From positions 1-64,000 of the forward strand of contig WBMZ01012149.1 of the NCBI GenBank assembly GCA_013400975.1: 64,000 nt of DNA, written 5' to 3'. Shown piece after piece: positions 37,201 to 49,785 of the stretch (positions within the stretch are counted from its first letter, which is position 1; the number at the start of each line of letters is the position of its first letter). The DNA is from Atrichornis clamosus. Lineage: Eukaryota > Chordata > Aves > Passeriformes > Menuridae. Made by a program: the position numbers and the translations under genes. The notes beneath the pieces were generated by a model that was given only the letters and a program-made list of their open reading frames with translations, searched no databases and was not told where the DNA came from.

Positions 37201-40200
37201 GAGGCTATTCCATTTTCAGATACTGCATGCAAAACAGAAGTCTGGCAAAAGGAACTGGCTATATCTCAATGCATACAGCGGTTACTAGGATAACTTTATT
37301 ATTTGGCCACACATTGCTACTAAAAAAATGTCTAGTGTTTAATAACATAAGCTAAGAAAAATTAAATAAATCACAACCGAACATGTGAGAATCCAGGCAC
37401 ATGGCCACCATAGAAGAGATTTAGTGTGTCTACTTCACAAGTGTCCTAGCACATGCCCAATACATCAGGTTCCTCACTGTCACAGGGACTGGGTCATTAA
37501 GAGGGGCTGGGGCCACCCTCATCTGCAGCCAGCTGTTTGTCGGATCAGGCCGATCAAGAGATAGAAGTCCCAGGTGCTGTGTTTAGAGCGAACTCATAAA
37601 GGCAACAAGTGGGCTTGGGTGCCAGGCCTGGGATAGGGGTCTATGCTACAGGCTGGGATTGTTCTTATAGTCTTTCTGGTCCAAGGAAATTCTTGTATTT
37701 TTGAAAAATAAACTGAGCCCCGGCAAATAGTTTCCTGATCGAGATTCTGGGCATGCTATTAATGGAGCTTATACTGTGCAAAAATGCATCAGCCAATGCT
37801 ACCTATGTTTAATATGCAAAAATATTGTAAAATTTATTATGTTTTTCAAACTTGGTCACATTCCTCACACGTGTCTCATCTGGATTAAACCTGACCCACA
37901 TAATTCTTTTTAAATTTTGTGTCAAGCTACCAGTGCCAGCAAATGATTTGTTTTGTTTTTCCAAACTCTTTCAGATCCCTTCCCCAGAAGTATTTGAAGA
38001 TTTGATTAAATTTTCATTCCACACAAATGTATTTGAAAACAACATCGGCTATCTGAGATTCGATATGTTTGGAGACAGTGAACTTCTAACCCAGGTGTCC
38101 GACCTAATGGTAGAGCATGTTTGGAAGAAAATTGTTCACACAGATGCATTAATCATAGACATGAGGTAAACCTTTGAATGGCAAATAACCAAAGCTCTTT
38201 CAAAACAGCATTTTATTTGTAACAGTGAATTAGCTTTACATGGCTTACTCTCCTGTTTACAGGCTAACATTGCTGGGATTAAATTAGAAAAGGAAAACAG
38301 CCAAGGAAAACAATAACAGTCTGGAAGTATATCTCAAGAGAAATGGTATCATCACTTGAGATGTTTAGAACTAAATAGGCAAATTTAGGAAATAGGTTGC
38401 AGAATGTAATCCTGGATGTCACATGTGTTTTATTTCTCTAATTTCTTTCTAATCTAATTCTGCATGTGCCTTGTAAAATCATACACATATATATATATAT
38501 AAAACATATATATATATGTACATATATCTTAAATAACTCTTTTACTTCACGTTGTGGCCAGATGATTCATCAGTCAAAAAGACAGACCATGTGTAAGGCT
38601 GTGTTACAACATCTAGTTTGCCATATCTGCACTGCTGAGTAATCCTGGGCAATCAGCTCTGTACAGAATGGCCCTTGTGCACAGAGCACAGAGGTGCTTG
38701 GAGGTACTGTAGCACTCCTGGCCCTGCTGCACCAAGCGGCAGCATCACATGCCTGCTCTCAGCTTAGGATTCTGTTGGACACTCCAGCATGTCAAAAAAG
38801 CTCCAAATCTTACGAGCCAGAAGATGGCATCCATTTGTTGTCAGCTATCAGAGCAGATCAACATAAAAAAATATACTTTTCCCACACAATATCTGGGGAA
38901 GTAATGCCCTTGTCGTGGTACAGACCTAATGTGTGTGAGCTCAGAACATCATAAACATCAACCAAAGAAAAGAAAGACTTTGTAAGAACTTGGTTTTAAT
39001 TCTAGAACCACTTGTGTCCATTGTCATCATGGGGCTCTTAGTACTTGATAATCTTCTTAATATTCTTGTGGGATCTGAAGCATTGGGAGGAAAAGATGAG
39101 CACAGTGATGAGAGCAGAGAGACCTTGCCATGTGAGCACAGAGGTGGCAAGGCAGCAACCAACACAACACATCCCTAACTGAATTTGAATTCAGCAAAGG
39201 CACCACCATCTTCCAATAGACTTGAGGTAGGACTGGGACTTTCCTCTTTCTTGCCCCAGTTTTCTCCCAGGATAAGAATTTCAGGGGTGGGGGCACTGAT
39301 ACAGCAAAAATGACATCATGTCTCAGGTACCAAAAGGTCTCATTACAGCTCTTTTCTTGTGTAGTTTTGGTTTATTTTTTTTAATATTTAATGTATTTCC
39401 AGTCCTTTGAGTGCACACAAAAGATTCAGTCTCTGAAGGCATATAAAAGAGAACCTCAAGCACACCTTTTGAAATTTTCTCTAAGCCAATCTTATAATTT
39501 TAAGGCTGATTATTTAAATTCTGCATGGGATTAACTGTAATGAATAATGTTTCTCATTTTACAAGTTTTCCTCCCTGAAACAGCTGGGCCACTCATGAAC
39601 TTCATATTTGGATAATTTCAATTTTGCATGGCATTAACCATAATGCATAATGTCTCTCACCTTAATAGTTCCCCTTCACGGAACAGCTGTGCCACTCATG
39701 AACTTCACATTTTTAACTCTCACAGCATTGACAAGGGACACTGATAAAATAAATGGCCTCCCTAAGGTCACACAAGACATCTGTAAGAAGGAGTAATAGC
39801 ATCCAGAAATTGATTTAAAACTCTAGCAACTGCTCAGTCATTATTACCGACTAAAGTTACTGCAGTTTCACTGTCTGCAGGAGAATCCCAGGAAGAGTGT
39901 TCCAGCATTGCTTTGCCTGCCATCAACTTCAGCTGTGATGGCAGCTCTGGGAAACCGGGCTCTGCTGGACTGAGCTGTCTCAGGGGCTGTGCAGCAGCAG
40001 CAGCACCTCCTGGCAGCACAGCACTACCAGGGACATACCAAACACGGTTATTTAAATTCTAGCCAGTCACAGTGTGAATCGCACAGCTCCCAAATGCTGA
40101 AGAATAAAGATATAGTTTCATTCTTTGGGACAGAGGCCTCCTGGATTGTCTGATCCTTTTCTAGAAGTGAAAAATCCTAGCTATAGATTGAACAATAAAC

Positions 40201-43200
40201 TCATTTTCTAGCAGGTTTTTGCTGGAATGTCTGTGCTAGGCACACCCAACACGACCTGCAGGAAAGCACTGTATCCACCTCCTACTAGTAAACAAAGTAC
40301 AAACATTTCTAGTGCTGTATGTGCTCTAGTATTAGTGATAAGTGACACACAAAAAATAATTTGGTAGTCAACTGTGTGCATTCATAGCAGGAGTACTCCA
40401 ATGACAGGCTCTTCGATAAATTTAATCTTCAAAGACTGGTATGGAATTAAACTGCAACCAAAGTTTTCAACTACAACTGTGCTAAATGAAGCAGCTAACA
40501 CAATCTAGGCACAAAAGAAATGGTCTGATCTAATCCACTAAGTTTTCTCGTGTAGCAAAAAATAAGAACACAACATTAATTGGGATCTACTTTTAGGTAT
40601 TACGGTTTGCTGCCTGTGTCAGGAACAGCATGGGTTATTCAGAGTAGAAACATAACAAGCATCTGATGTTTCTCTGCAGATTAAGAGTGTTTGCTTACTT
40701 TTTGATTTTTTCTAGGTTAAATCAAGAAAAAAAATAGACTTTTAAGTTTTGTGTTTGCTTTTGAAGTTAGTTGTGGGTAATAACAATCCAACACTCTTAG
40801 ACAAGATTTTGTTTATCTGATAGATGTGCAAATGCTGATAGGGGAGAATGAATGTAAATGTATCAAAATTTAAAATGTATTTTATATAAAAATAAGCCTT
40901 TTCAGGACTGATGTTAAGAAACAATACTTGGAAGTATTGTAGATTTGTATGGTAGATTTACTGCTTGCCACAGATTTCTAATTGTTTCCTTAATATTTTT
41001 AATTTTTGTAAAGATACAATATTGGAGGCTCCACTACACCCATAGCAATCCTATGCTCATATTTCTTTGATGAAGGACACCAAATTCTCTTGGACAAAGT
41101 TTATGACAGACCCAGTGACTCAGTAACGGAAATATGGACCCAGCCAGAGCTCAAAGGTAAGTGACAATTTCTTTTCAGAGTAGTTTTTCATTTCAGATGC
41201 CTCTCCTTGTGTATGTTAAAGTGAGCCGTTAGATACTGTAACTCATTTGGTGAAAGCACCTGCCATGATTAGCTCAAGCTGTGTAGAGAATGTAAAATCA
41301 AAAACTGTGCATTTCAGCCATGTCCCTCAATGCCATCTACAACTAACAGTTTATCACTCCTAGGAAAGGGGTATGTTAGGCACAGAGGGTTGTAAACTGG
41401 TCCCCAGAAATTTAGCCAAATACTGTGTACAGCAGTTGTGATTTGTTGCTTTTAAAAGTTGCCAAAATTAAAATCAATCCTTTGTTGCCTAGACTTCTAG
41501 TAATGTGTTTTCCAATACTCCCATATAGTTTTATATGTAGCTCCTTACTACCTACCTGTATAATCCACTATTTCAGTAGGTGAAAACACCATAATACCCC
41601 AGTTTGTCCAGAGAATGCAAGACAGAAGGAAAAACACTAAATATTGCACAACTGGGTGAGTTTGGAGCATTAGCAATGTGTCACATACACACCACTGTTT
41701 GTGGGAGTTGAAAGGATGCTGCAACATGCAGAAACAGAACTCTTCAGTGCTCATAAACTGCAGTTGGAGTGCAAAGAAGCCTTAAATATGGTTTTAATTC
41801 TTTACCCCTCTTAAGCTAAGACAGTATCAAAAAAGTCATAATGGAGTCTGCAGTTATTGGTCTGGAGCATGCTGAAATGGTTAAACTTTGTCACAGTCTG
41901 CAGGGTCCATCTATTTTCCCAAGCAGTCAGAGGTGGGCTGTGCTAAGGGATATGATTTCTATGGACACATTCCAGTTCCCATCAAAGAGAACAGGCAGAC
42001 TCATATTAACTTCAAAGGAGCTGGATCTGGTCCTGTATTATATATATATCTACTGTGAAAAGAGTCTTCTAATGGTTATTAGGTCTATAGAGAAATGAGG
42101 AGACCAAAGATAGTGTGAAAATTAATTACCATGCCATTGCCCCCTCTCTTAGAATTTAGCATGAGAATGATATGTCATACTGTTACTTACTTATAGAATG
42201 ACATTTTTAGAACAGTTTAATTTTCAAGTTATCAAGTCCCAGTTATTACACACAGGCCACTTTTTCAAAGAAGCTAAACTCTCAAAAAGTATCTAGTGTG
42301 TTCAGATATATTGAAAATAAGGTTCAAAACCCTTCCTATTCCTGTCAGCTGGTTTATGTAAGAAAATGAGATAACTTGGCTCAGATCCTAGTAATAAAGG
42401 GGTATTTGTTGAAGGATTTGTTGAAGCTTCCACTTACAGACTATAAAAAACTGTGGGAAACCACTATAACTATAATTTCATAAGATAATGCCTGCATAGT
42501 TGCAGGCCAAGCTCTATGACAGCCATGTTCCTGGAGCAGGGATGAGAGTGAAACTGAAGATGCTTCTGAATGAGCTTTGAACACTCCTGCTCTAACAGTG
42601 GAAAACATAATTTTTCTCACCTGGCTATTCCACCACTCTGATGGGATCTGGAGCTCCTGTAAAAGTCAAAGCCACAGAAGAGCCCTCAGTACTAATCATG
42701 AGATGGCATCTCAGCTGATGGAGCTCATATGCAGAAACTGGTGGCACAAGAGCACCACATAGGGAGACAGCCTTTTTTTACAGGATAGAGACTGGGGTGG
42801 TGTTGAAAGTGTTTAATACTATCATAGGTACAAAGTAAATTTCCAAACCTCTTGGGTTGTTAACAGCAGGTAGAGAGTGAAGCCTCTATCTTGCCTTCTC
42901 TTTGCTCTATTATGAAAATAAATCTCTGAAAATGGATGCATTTCTGATGGGTTTTTTGTCCTCTCTGACAGGGGAGAGGTATGGCTCTCAGAAGGGGCTG
43001 ATAATCCTTACCAGTGCTATGACAGCTGGGGCTGCTGAGGAGTTTGTGTACATAATGAAGAGACTGGGAAGAGCTCTCATCATTGGGGAGCAGACTGGTG
43101 GTGGCTGCCATTCCCCACAGACGTATCAGGTAGATGATACCAACTTCTACATCATCATCCCCACCTCCAGATCAGTCATCTCTGCAAGCAGCACTTCCTG

Positions 43201-43300
43201 GGAAGGGAAAGGAGTGCCTCCTCACATAGAAACACCAGCTGAAACAGCACTCATCAAAGCAAAGGAGATGCTCAGTGCTCACCTACACAACTCTAGATAG
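28197..43300 (+). CDS. RBP3: Retinol-binding protein 3 / interphotoreceptor retinoid-binding protein, four exons, 1236 aa
   Basis: The CDS is join(28197..31244, 37975..38165, 41014..41156, 42972..43300). RBP3 is secreted into the interphotoreceptor matrix and carries all-trans-retinol and 11-cis-retinal between photoreceptors, RPE and Muller cells. The N-terminus ([21 protein letters not shown]) is a signal peptide, followed by the conserved [18 protein letters not shown]. Four tandem ~300-residue modules sit at about 20-325, 326-628, 629-928 and 929-1236. Each has a helical N-part and a crotonase/C-terminal-processing-protease-like core, with repeated GYLRFD or [16 protein letters not shown] or [15 protein letters not shown] and IGE.TAGG-type motifs. 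Sequons NTT, NHT, NSS and NLT are visible. Splice phases close exactly. Length matches the family (human 1247). It is convergent with ZNF488 downstream. Confidence 0.97.
34690..35110 (+). repeat. CR1/L3-type LINE 3' fragment, sense
   Basis: Several blocks follow the order expected for the 3' end of an old amniote CR1-type LINE: agaagaaaaccgagaggaaa, then catgaaaacagtctttag, an 'aagaagtaatg' block, 'ggctggattgcctgg', and near 35060 'gagctgtcagggctat' followed by a 'gggggccctactaggatg' tail block. It is diverged and lacks coding capacity. Confidence 0.62.
35401..35525 (-). repeat. Probable MIR SINE fossil
   Basis: Read on this strand the block order is agaggcac, agtttgcccatggtt, gtcagtaacagaaccaggga, tgaaactcc, then gagtcccagggcagcattct. 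This follows the reverse complement of MIR (gaggcacag, cttgcccaaggt, cagagccagga, cagtgctct). Confidence 0.55.
37105..37165 (-). repeat. Possible MIR SINE fossil
   Basis: ATCATTTTCACAG, then 'ctgaggagaaaag' and 'ctgaaggtcacataag' resemble the minus-strand MIR end (cattttacagatgagg, aaggtcacacag). The match is short and weak. Confidence 0.3.
37975..38165 (+). CDS. RBP3: RBP3 exon 2
   Basis: It follows CTTTCAG and codes [20 protein letters not shown] and onward through [14 protein letters not shown] to ALIIDM plus two bases of an Arg codon. The donor is GTAAAC at 38166. This is the middle of module 4. Confidence 0.95.
38483..38527. repeat. (AT)n microsatellite, imperfect
   Basis: Two runs of alternating TA separated by AAAAC, followed by GTACATATAT. 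It lies inside RBP3 intron 2. Confidence 0.85.
39508..39713. repeat. Tandem duplication, two 103-base copies
   Basis: Copy 1 is 39508-39610 and copy 2 is 39611-39713. Shared blocks keep the same spacing: tgcatgg.attaac, taatg.ataatgt.tctca, gaacagct-type and ccactcatgaacttca. I see no indels between copies but many substitutions, so the duplication is old. The unit is not recognised. Confidence 0.85.
39751..39845 (-). repeat. Probable MIR SINE fossil
   Basis: GCCTCCCTAAGGTCACACAA followed by a decayed 'gtctgtaagaaggag...ttaaaactct' block resembles minus-strand MIR (ttgcccaaggtcacacag...). It directly follows the tandem duplication. Confidence 0.45.
41014..41156 (+). CDS. RBP3: RBP3 exon 3
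   Basis: It codes (R)[20 protein letters not shown] through [10 protein letters not shown] and one base of a Gly codon, with donor GTAAGT at 41157. The IIDMR|YNIGG motif is split by intron 2 and reconstructs perfectly. Confidence 0.95.
41157..42971 (+). other. RBP3: RBP3 intron 3
   Basis: A 1.8-kb intron from GTAAGT to CCTCTCTGACAG. The sequence is AT-rich and I see nothing further in it. Confidence 0.88.
42972..43300 (+). CDS. RBP3: RBP3 exon 4 (C-terminus)
   Basis: It codes [20 protein letters not shown], then [26 protein letters not shown] and the final helical segment ending AHLHNSR, with the stop TAG at 43298-43300. An ORF opening 70 bases earlier includes intron sequence. Confidence 0.95.
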
Positions 43301-44390
43301 TCCAGAGGAGGAATATGCCCTTAGTTCTCACTAAAAAAAATGCTACCTATCCAAATGTAAACCCTAGAAAGCAGTAGAAACTTCATTTCAATCTCTGTGT
43401 TCAGTGATTGGGTCCCTGTACACATCTCAAAGTGACTCCTTTTCAACGTGCTGACATTCCTCCCTGTTCTGTGGAAGCTGGCTCTTTCTGTGCATGGTTG
43501 AAATACTTGGATAATTCACTTGGGTTTCTGGATTCCTCTCCTGTAGTCAAACATAAATGTTCAGTGTGTCTGTTTTTTAAGATTTAGCTACCAGTCACAG
43601 ATTTTCTTTGGTCCCTTAGAAAATCCCAGCTGTCAGTACTGAAGGCATGTGAACAACCTCAGAGACAGAAAAGGCATGTCTTCTTCTTTGGAAATTGTGT
43701 ACATTCCTATTTATACTTTTTTTAAAATTAACAGTAGTTGGAAGAGTCTGTTTTCCAAACTGCAAGAGCTAAATTAAGTCTCTTCTCCATTTCATCATTT
43801 AGATGTACCGAAAACAACCATTCCCAGTCTCTCAGGGTTGCTCAGACTCCTGGTATTTCAAAGGAACATGCCTGCTTCTCTCTCAGTATCTGTCAGAGGG
43901 ATTGGGGAATGAGCAAGACAAAGGCAGTACATCGACTCTCACCCAGTGCTCAGATCAACTGACTCAAGGAAAAGAATCATATGCTTTTACTTAAGGCTAA
44001 AAATAGCTTGCTATATGTCCTGCCCCAAAGACAGAAAAAAAAGAAAAAAAAAGCTGAAAAATATCCTTTGCACCCTGCTGTCAAGCTACACAAGAAGTAA
44101 TTGTGTAATCCAGGGCAACGAACAGATCTTGACATGTGCTTAATCAATGTGCAACATTCCCAGTCTTACAGTTTTTACACATCTGTCTTTGTGACTATTT
44201 AGAAATACATGTAATTCTAATCTAGATCTCAGAATTTTTCATCTCTACAGAATGCCAGCTGTAAGGTAATTCAGTTAGGGCAATGATCCCCCAAAATTCA
44301 GTTAGAGCCTATACGAGTTACACATTGGTGTTCACTTGCTCATTTGTACGTTCCTGCCATTTTTTTTTTAATAAATTATGTTAAACATTT
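43301..44390 (+). other. RBP3: Likely RBP3 3' UTR
   Basis: Non-coding sequence after the stop. A clear AATAAA at 44370-44375, preceded by a T run, is the best poly(A) signal candidate, giving a ~1.1-kb 3' UTR. Confidence 0.55.
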
Positions 44391-47300
44391 GACTTCAAGT
44401 TTTTACAGGAAAATAATTTTAAGAACTAAATAGATTTTCCGTCTTTTTTATTACTTCTTTGTCTTATCAACTACCCTCAGAGTGATCGCAAACCTGGATT
44501 TTTTGAGTCATTTTCATGTCTGATTTTTTGCACTAGCTTGTTGTTAAACTTCTCAGTGTTGTGGAAAATACTTTAATGAATTAAAACTCATACAGAATTT
44601 TGTGTAAAGTGATATATGTATGAAGAATATTAAATATTCTTAATATGGAAAAGACTGGAGTAGTCAATGAATGAGTAAACCACACTAATGTATTTCTTCT
44701 AATGTCTTTTAAACCTCTTTAGTATCTAAATGATCCAGATATACTGTTTTGTTTCCCTAAAAACAATCAGTTGTGCTGTCATGTACAAACAATATTAATT
44801 GTTAAACCCAGTAGTGAAAAACTTCAGCCATCCATTCAAGCACAAAAACCTATACCATATGGGCACAAATAGTAAATGATTTCTTCCCATTGTAATATGA
44901 TGGGAAGTACTTATGAATAATAAGTACGTCTAGAAATTGGAATCCAGTTGGGAAAACAAGCAATGAAGATGCAATTGCTAGTGAGTCCATTTTAAATCAA
45001 TAGTGCTGTTAATTCACTGAAGTGATTGGTTTCACTGTAAAATTATTGTATAACCTTGAGAAATTTTATTACTTGACAAAATATTACTTACTATTTCATA
45101 GGTCATCTACTGGCTAATTAATATTGAAACTGCCGGGTTTAACGAAGGCCAGTGTGTTAAAAAAAGCAATTTTTCCTGTCTTCACAAACTGCTATGTCAC
45201 AGTTATTCCCATCTCAATTACTTTAGACCTCACAAAACTACAGAAACTAATTGTGTAAAAAATTAAACTGCATTGAAAGGTTTGAATATCACAAAGGTAC
45301 AAATGAAAATTAGTTACAAAAAATCCTTGGTTTCTGGCTTAAATGAGAAAGTTTGACAGAAGGTTTTTAGGGAGGGACAAGCAATTTGAGAAATGCCCTT
45401 CCACAACACAACAGGAAATGCTGAAACTGCCACCCTTCTCTCATCTGGTTCCAGAGTCGACATGGACATTCTGCAGTTTATAGCCCTATTTCCTTATCTT
45501 CCCACCTGGAATAACTTCCTGAATTTTAATCCTAATCATGTTCCTTTTAAAGGCAGGAAGAAAGTAGTTGGTGTATCAGACCACTAGCAGTATCATCTTT
45601 CTCCTTTTAGTATTCATAGAAATCTAACCAAGAAATGAGAGCCAGCTTTTATTTCTTTTGTGCTACCTTAGTCCAGTGATTTCCAAACTGTGCTCTGTAG
45701 ACCAAGGGAAGCCTACTAACTGCATTGATTTGTGAAAAATTACCCCATAAAAAACAAGTAAATATATGTTTTTCAAAAGCACATCTGAGCATCATTTCAA
45801 TGGAGAAAGACATCTTCATTGGAAAAAGTTTGAGGATCAATGATCAGTGAGTGAACAAATACCCTAATCTGGTGTCTCCAGTCGGTAAACTCGTTATCCA
45901 TGGCAGAAACACAGCCTCCACAGCTAAGTTTGGCAGCATTGTGTTGTGTCCTTTTTTTCACTGATCCAGAAACAGATGTTGTGAGAAACAGTTGTTTGAT
46001 CAAAATGAATAGTCAGTTGTTAGCAAAGACAGGAAAAGAACCTGTCAGGTGACTGCAATTGTCTCTTCCCATTTTAAAAACAAAAACCTTTCCCCCTCGC
46101 TTCCCTAGCATTTCTACTTGTAGAAAAGACAGAGATCCCTGCTGTACAATCACAGTATTTCACTGGGACAGAACGTAGTCCTTCAGTTCTTCACAAACCC
46201 CCTGCTCTAATGGAGTGCTTTCCTTCCAGCAGGAATTCATCTGCACTAATTTAAATTTTCAGACATAGACATAAGGGGAAATAAGCTTCCAGCATGACTC
46301 AATTATAGGAAGTTTGTTTTTCTTTGTCTCGTTAGGCTTCCTTCTGCCTGCTCAATATTTGGTTCACTCAGCTTTAATATGAATATTTTCATTTAAAGAA
46401 ATAAAATCTGCAAAAATTTTGGATAAACCCCCTGGTTTACCTAACCCAGTTTAGATGAGACACTCACTTAAACTTGAGACACATAACAGACTTTCACTCT
46501 GCCTGCACAAGGAGCTTTACATGAGACATAGGAAACCACGTTCTGGTTCTGTTGGCATCTGTGTGGTTTTGCCCTGATACCAGCACAGATGCCGCAGACA
46601 ACAGGATGCCGTATTGGTTGGCTCTGTGTGTAAATAAGTCTTAATTCACAAGCCCAGAATAAGGAGCAATTTGTTCTCCCAATTTTTATGCCAGTGGCCA
46701 CCTACAAAGGAACAAGGGCAGTATTGCACACGTCTGCCTGCAGTGTGATTTCCATGTTGCAAGAGGGAAATCCTCAATCTTTACATGCCAGGACCAAAAT
46801 GCACTGCTCCAGCAGCTGGAGGAGGTGAGGAAAGTACCATAAATAAAGCAAATGAAAAACTTCTCTTCCTAATTTTTGCATTTTGAATCAGCTCTGCCAC
46901 TTTTCATAACAGGTTCTCTTGCCTTTCTGTGCACAGAAGGCATTCATACATTGCTTGTCAGCACAGTATGCAAGTTGTTGTGGCTGAGATATGCCCACAA
47001 GGAAACTGAGTAGTTCTTACCTTTTTTTTTTTCCCCGAAGAAAACAACTCCATGACATAAAGAGAAGCTATCTGTCCCCGTAACCTTGCTGCTTGGTTAA
47101 CTCTCATACCACAAGCAGAGTGAAGAAGTTTGATTAGTGGTGAGAACTCTAAGAATGTAGGTCTACACTGTTTGAAGAGGTTTTGAGACTTAGCAGCTGT
47201 TTATCAATGGTTGGTTTTCTACACTTTTCCCCAACACAAAATCAGTGAAACCGTGTAACCAGTAAGATTTGGTACTGCTTCAATCCTATCTAAATAATAC

Positions 47301-49545
47301 ACCAGGTGTAGTGCACTGGAAAAATAGGCCCTTGGAGCAGGGTACTGTTGAAGTGATGTGCCAAAATAATACTGGGAAGCATTATAGAGCTAGTCCTGTC
47401 TTTTTCCAGAAGAAATCTGAAGCTAGGTTTCTAATCATAAAACTGTTAAGAAAACATGGCATCTCTTAGTAAGTACAGAAGAGAACATTTTGCAGCAATG
47501 GTACCAAAAAGTCTTTAGTCTTATTTATACTGGGCTAGGCTGATCTTAAAGTAATTAATGTAAATCAGGAGTAGCAACATGAAATTATTCTGGATTTGCA
47601 CTGGAATAAATGAGATCACAATCTGGCCTAAACTACTAATGGGAAATATAACCCTGACCACATATGTGTGCCGTTACACCACGGAGTCCTTCATTACACT
47701 TTATGGACACTGACTTCACAGTAAACTGGATGGCACCCAGGTGGAGTGAAATTTGGCCCATTAAACCTTGCCATAAGTATATTCCTTACACAGTAAATGT
47801 TACTGGACACAAAATAGAGATGGAAAGATTACAAGGAAACCACATCATCCCGTAATCAATGCAAGGTTGTTCCCTGTGTTCCATGTTTCAAAATCTTTGT
47901 TCATTTTGGTTTTTAATGACTCCAGCGAAACAGCTTCCACCACTGACCTTGGAAAGCTGTGTTACAATCCAACCAGAAGTGTCTCCAGAGCTCAAAGGCA
48001 TAATGTAACAGTTTTGTCACTTTATGTTGCAAAAATAAAGTTGGGGTACACAGACAGTGGTTGGCTTGCAATAAGTCAAATGTTTATATTAATAGGAAAC
48101 AGTCATGTATCAATGTTCAACAGCAATATACTGGGAAGAATACAATCTCCTGATTTACAGAAATCTCCCAAGAGATTACAATGAGTGCAATATGAGTTGG
48201 AACTGTCAGTCTCTCTTTTATTGCTCTTTGATTTTGTTTACTAGCTGATACTTGTATTATCAGACTAGGCATCATCATGGTAACTCAAAATTCTGTCCAG
48301 CGTGCAGCAAACACTGCAGCATATCATCAGTATGGTGGAACATAGAGAGCATATTGAAACAGCTTTTACTCTCAGCTGCAAAATGAGTGGTTTCTGATCA
48401 TTCTCTGTCTGAAAGGGAATAATAGCCCTTGATGAGGCAGATGAGGCTCCGAGACAGGCTCAAAAATATCAGACAGCCTGAAAAAATACTATACAAGAGC
48501 AAGAGAAATGATTGCTTGAAGAACACATTGTCATAAATTATCAAAATCAAGCCCCTAAATAGATTTAAAAGGTAATAAAGGGCTAATTAGATGGGCCACA
48601 GTAACAATAGACAGTGCTTCCTCCCACCCAGGGTATTATAAACTCATCTGCTGCTGAGCCTCAGCAACGCTCAAAACAAAGTAGACAAGAGAAAAATGGC
48701 TCATGCACAGGCAAGAGAAAGAATATGGCACTTTCTTTTTTAGAAAGCTGGAATTGGCCCATGTAGAAACCAGAGAATAGACAAGCTGGTCTAATGCAGT
48801 TCAATTCATGTAAACCTGTGTCATTTTGTGAAGACCATTCCTCTTCTAGCAGTACCAGAACAGAGCCCATCATCATTCACAATTAAAGTCTGCAGATTCT
48901 ATCAGTCGCTAATTGCAACTCAAATACCCTATCTGCTTCCTTTGGTGTATCCAAAACCTGAAGACCACAAGCTAAACACTACTCTCATAGGATCTCTATG
49001 CCTACCAAAGTTACACAGATCTTGCAAGCACACCTCAGGGTAGAATTTTTGCTTCCTGTCTACGCAATAAGGCTGATAACAGGTCACATTTTGACACAGA
49101 CCCAGGTTGATTTGTTGATGTGTAAAAGATATTTCAAAAGTAGCAGAGCCTAAAACAGAACTCAGATATTCTGCTTTACAAATTACATCCTCTTTGGCAG
49201 TCCGCTGGTCAATTGTTGATGATCATAGGTTTCAGACAGGTCCCTTTCAAAGCCAAGGAGATGGTGACATCTCACAAATCTGGTAAGAGAGCTGATTCAG
49301 CTAACATAAAGGAGCAAGAATACACCAATGCCGTTAGAAATAGTAACTCCTTCTCTTTTAGCATCTAAGCTGATTTTTTTAGTGCTTAAATGTTCCTCAT
49401 TCAATGAGGCGGCTGTTACTTCTGTATTTACATTGTACTGCACAGACACCAGCAAATCAAATATAAGCAAGGAAAACTCTGTTTGCAAAACTATAATTTT
49501 GTTCCCTACTCTGCAAAGTAACACTGCGGGTGCATTCATTTCACT
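44391..49545. other. RBP3-ZNF488 convergent spacer
   Basis: AT-rich spacer between the 3' ends of the two genes. It holds a possible CR1-like fossil near 47840-48010 and a homeodomain/SOX-motif cluster at 48570-48650. No coding gene or structural RNA is recognised. Confidence 0.7.
47840..48010 (-). repeat. Possible CR1-type LINE fragment
   Basis: GACTCCAGCGAAACAGCTTC then CACCACTGACCTTGGAAAGC resembles the 'gagaatccaccacttcccttgg.a' block of old CR1 elements on the minus strand. Only this block is convincing. Confidence 0.35.
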
Positions 49546-49547
49546 AT

Positions 49548-49553
49548 TTTATT
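49548..49553 (-). terminator. ZNF488: Candidate ZNF488 poly(A) signal
   Basis: TTTATT on the + strand is AATAAA on the ZNF488 strand, 233 bases after its stop codon. Use is unproven. Confidence 0.4.
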
Positions 49554-49785
49554 TCCTCAAAAATAGGTTGACAAGGGCTAGGTTGAGTTTTCAAAACTTA
49601 CAACCCACTCAGACTCTTGTAAACATTTTATATTTTTTTCACAAAGCATCTATTATAAATTATTGTAAACAGTGATTTCCTGAAAGAAATTAATGTAAAC
49701 TCAAAAAGAAATGGATATAAGTGAACTATCATTCCCTTTTTCATCCAACCTGCCCAGTCCCTTGGTGACATCTGTCTGCACAGCT

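Larger units (their letters stand above)
31245..37974 (+). other. RBP3: RBP3 intron 1
   Basis: A 6.7-kb intron, GTACAG to AACTCTTTCAG. It holds a CR1-like LINE fossil (about 34690-35110), probable MIR fossils (about 35401-35525 and 37105-37165) and otherwise unremarkable AT-rich sequence. Confidence 0.88.
38166..41013 (+). other. RBP3: RBP3 intron 2
   Basis: A 2.85-kb intron, GTAAAC to TTTTTGTAAAG. It contains an (AT)n microsatellite, a 103-base tandem duplication and a probable MIR fossil, with no coding sequence. Confidence 0.88.

Noticed and set aside
38483..38527. Alternating TA tract considered as a replication or structural signal
   Set aside because: Ordinary intronic microsatellite.
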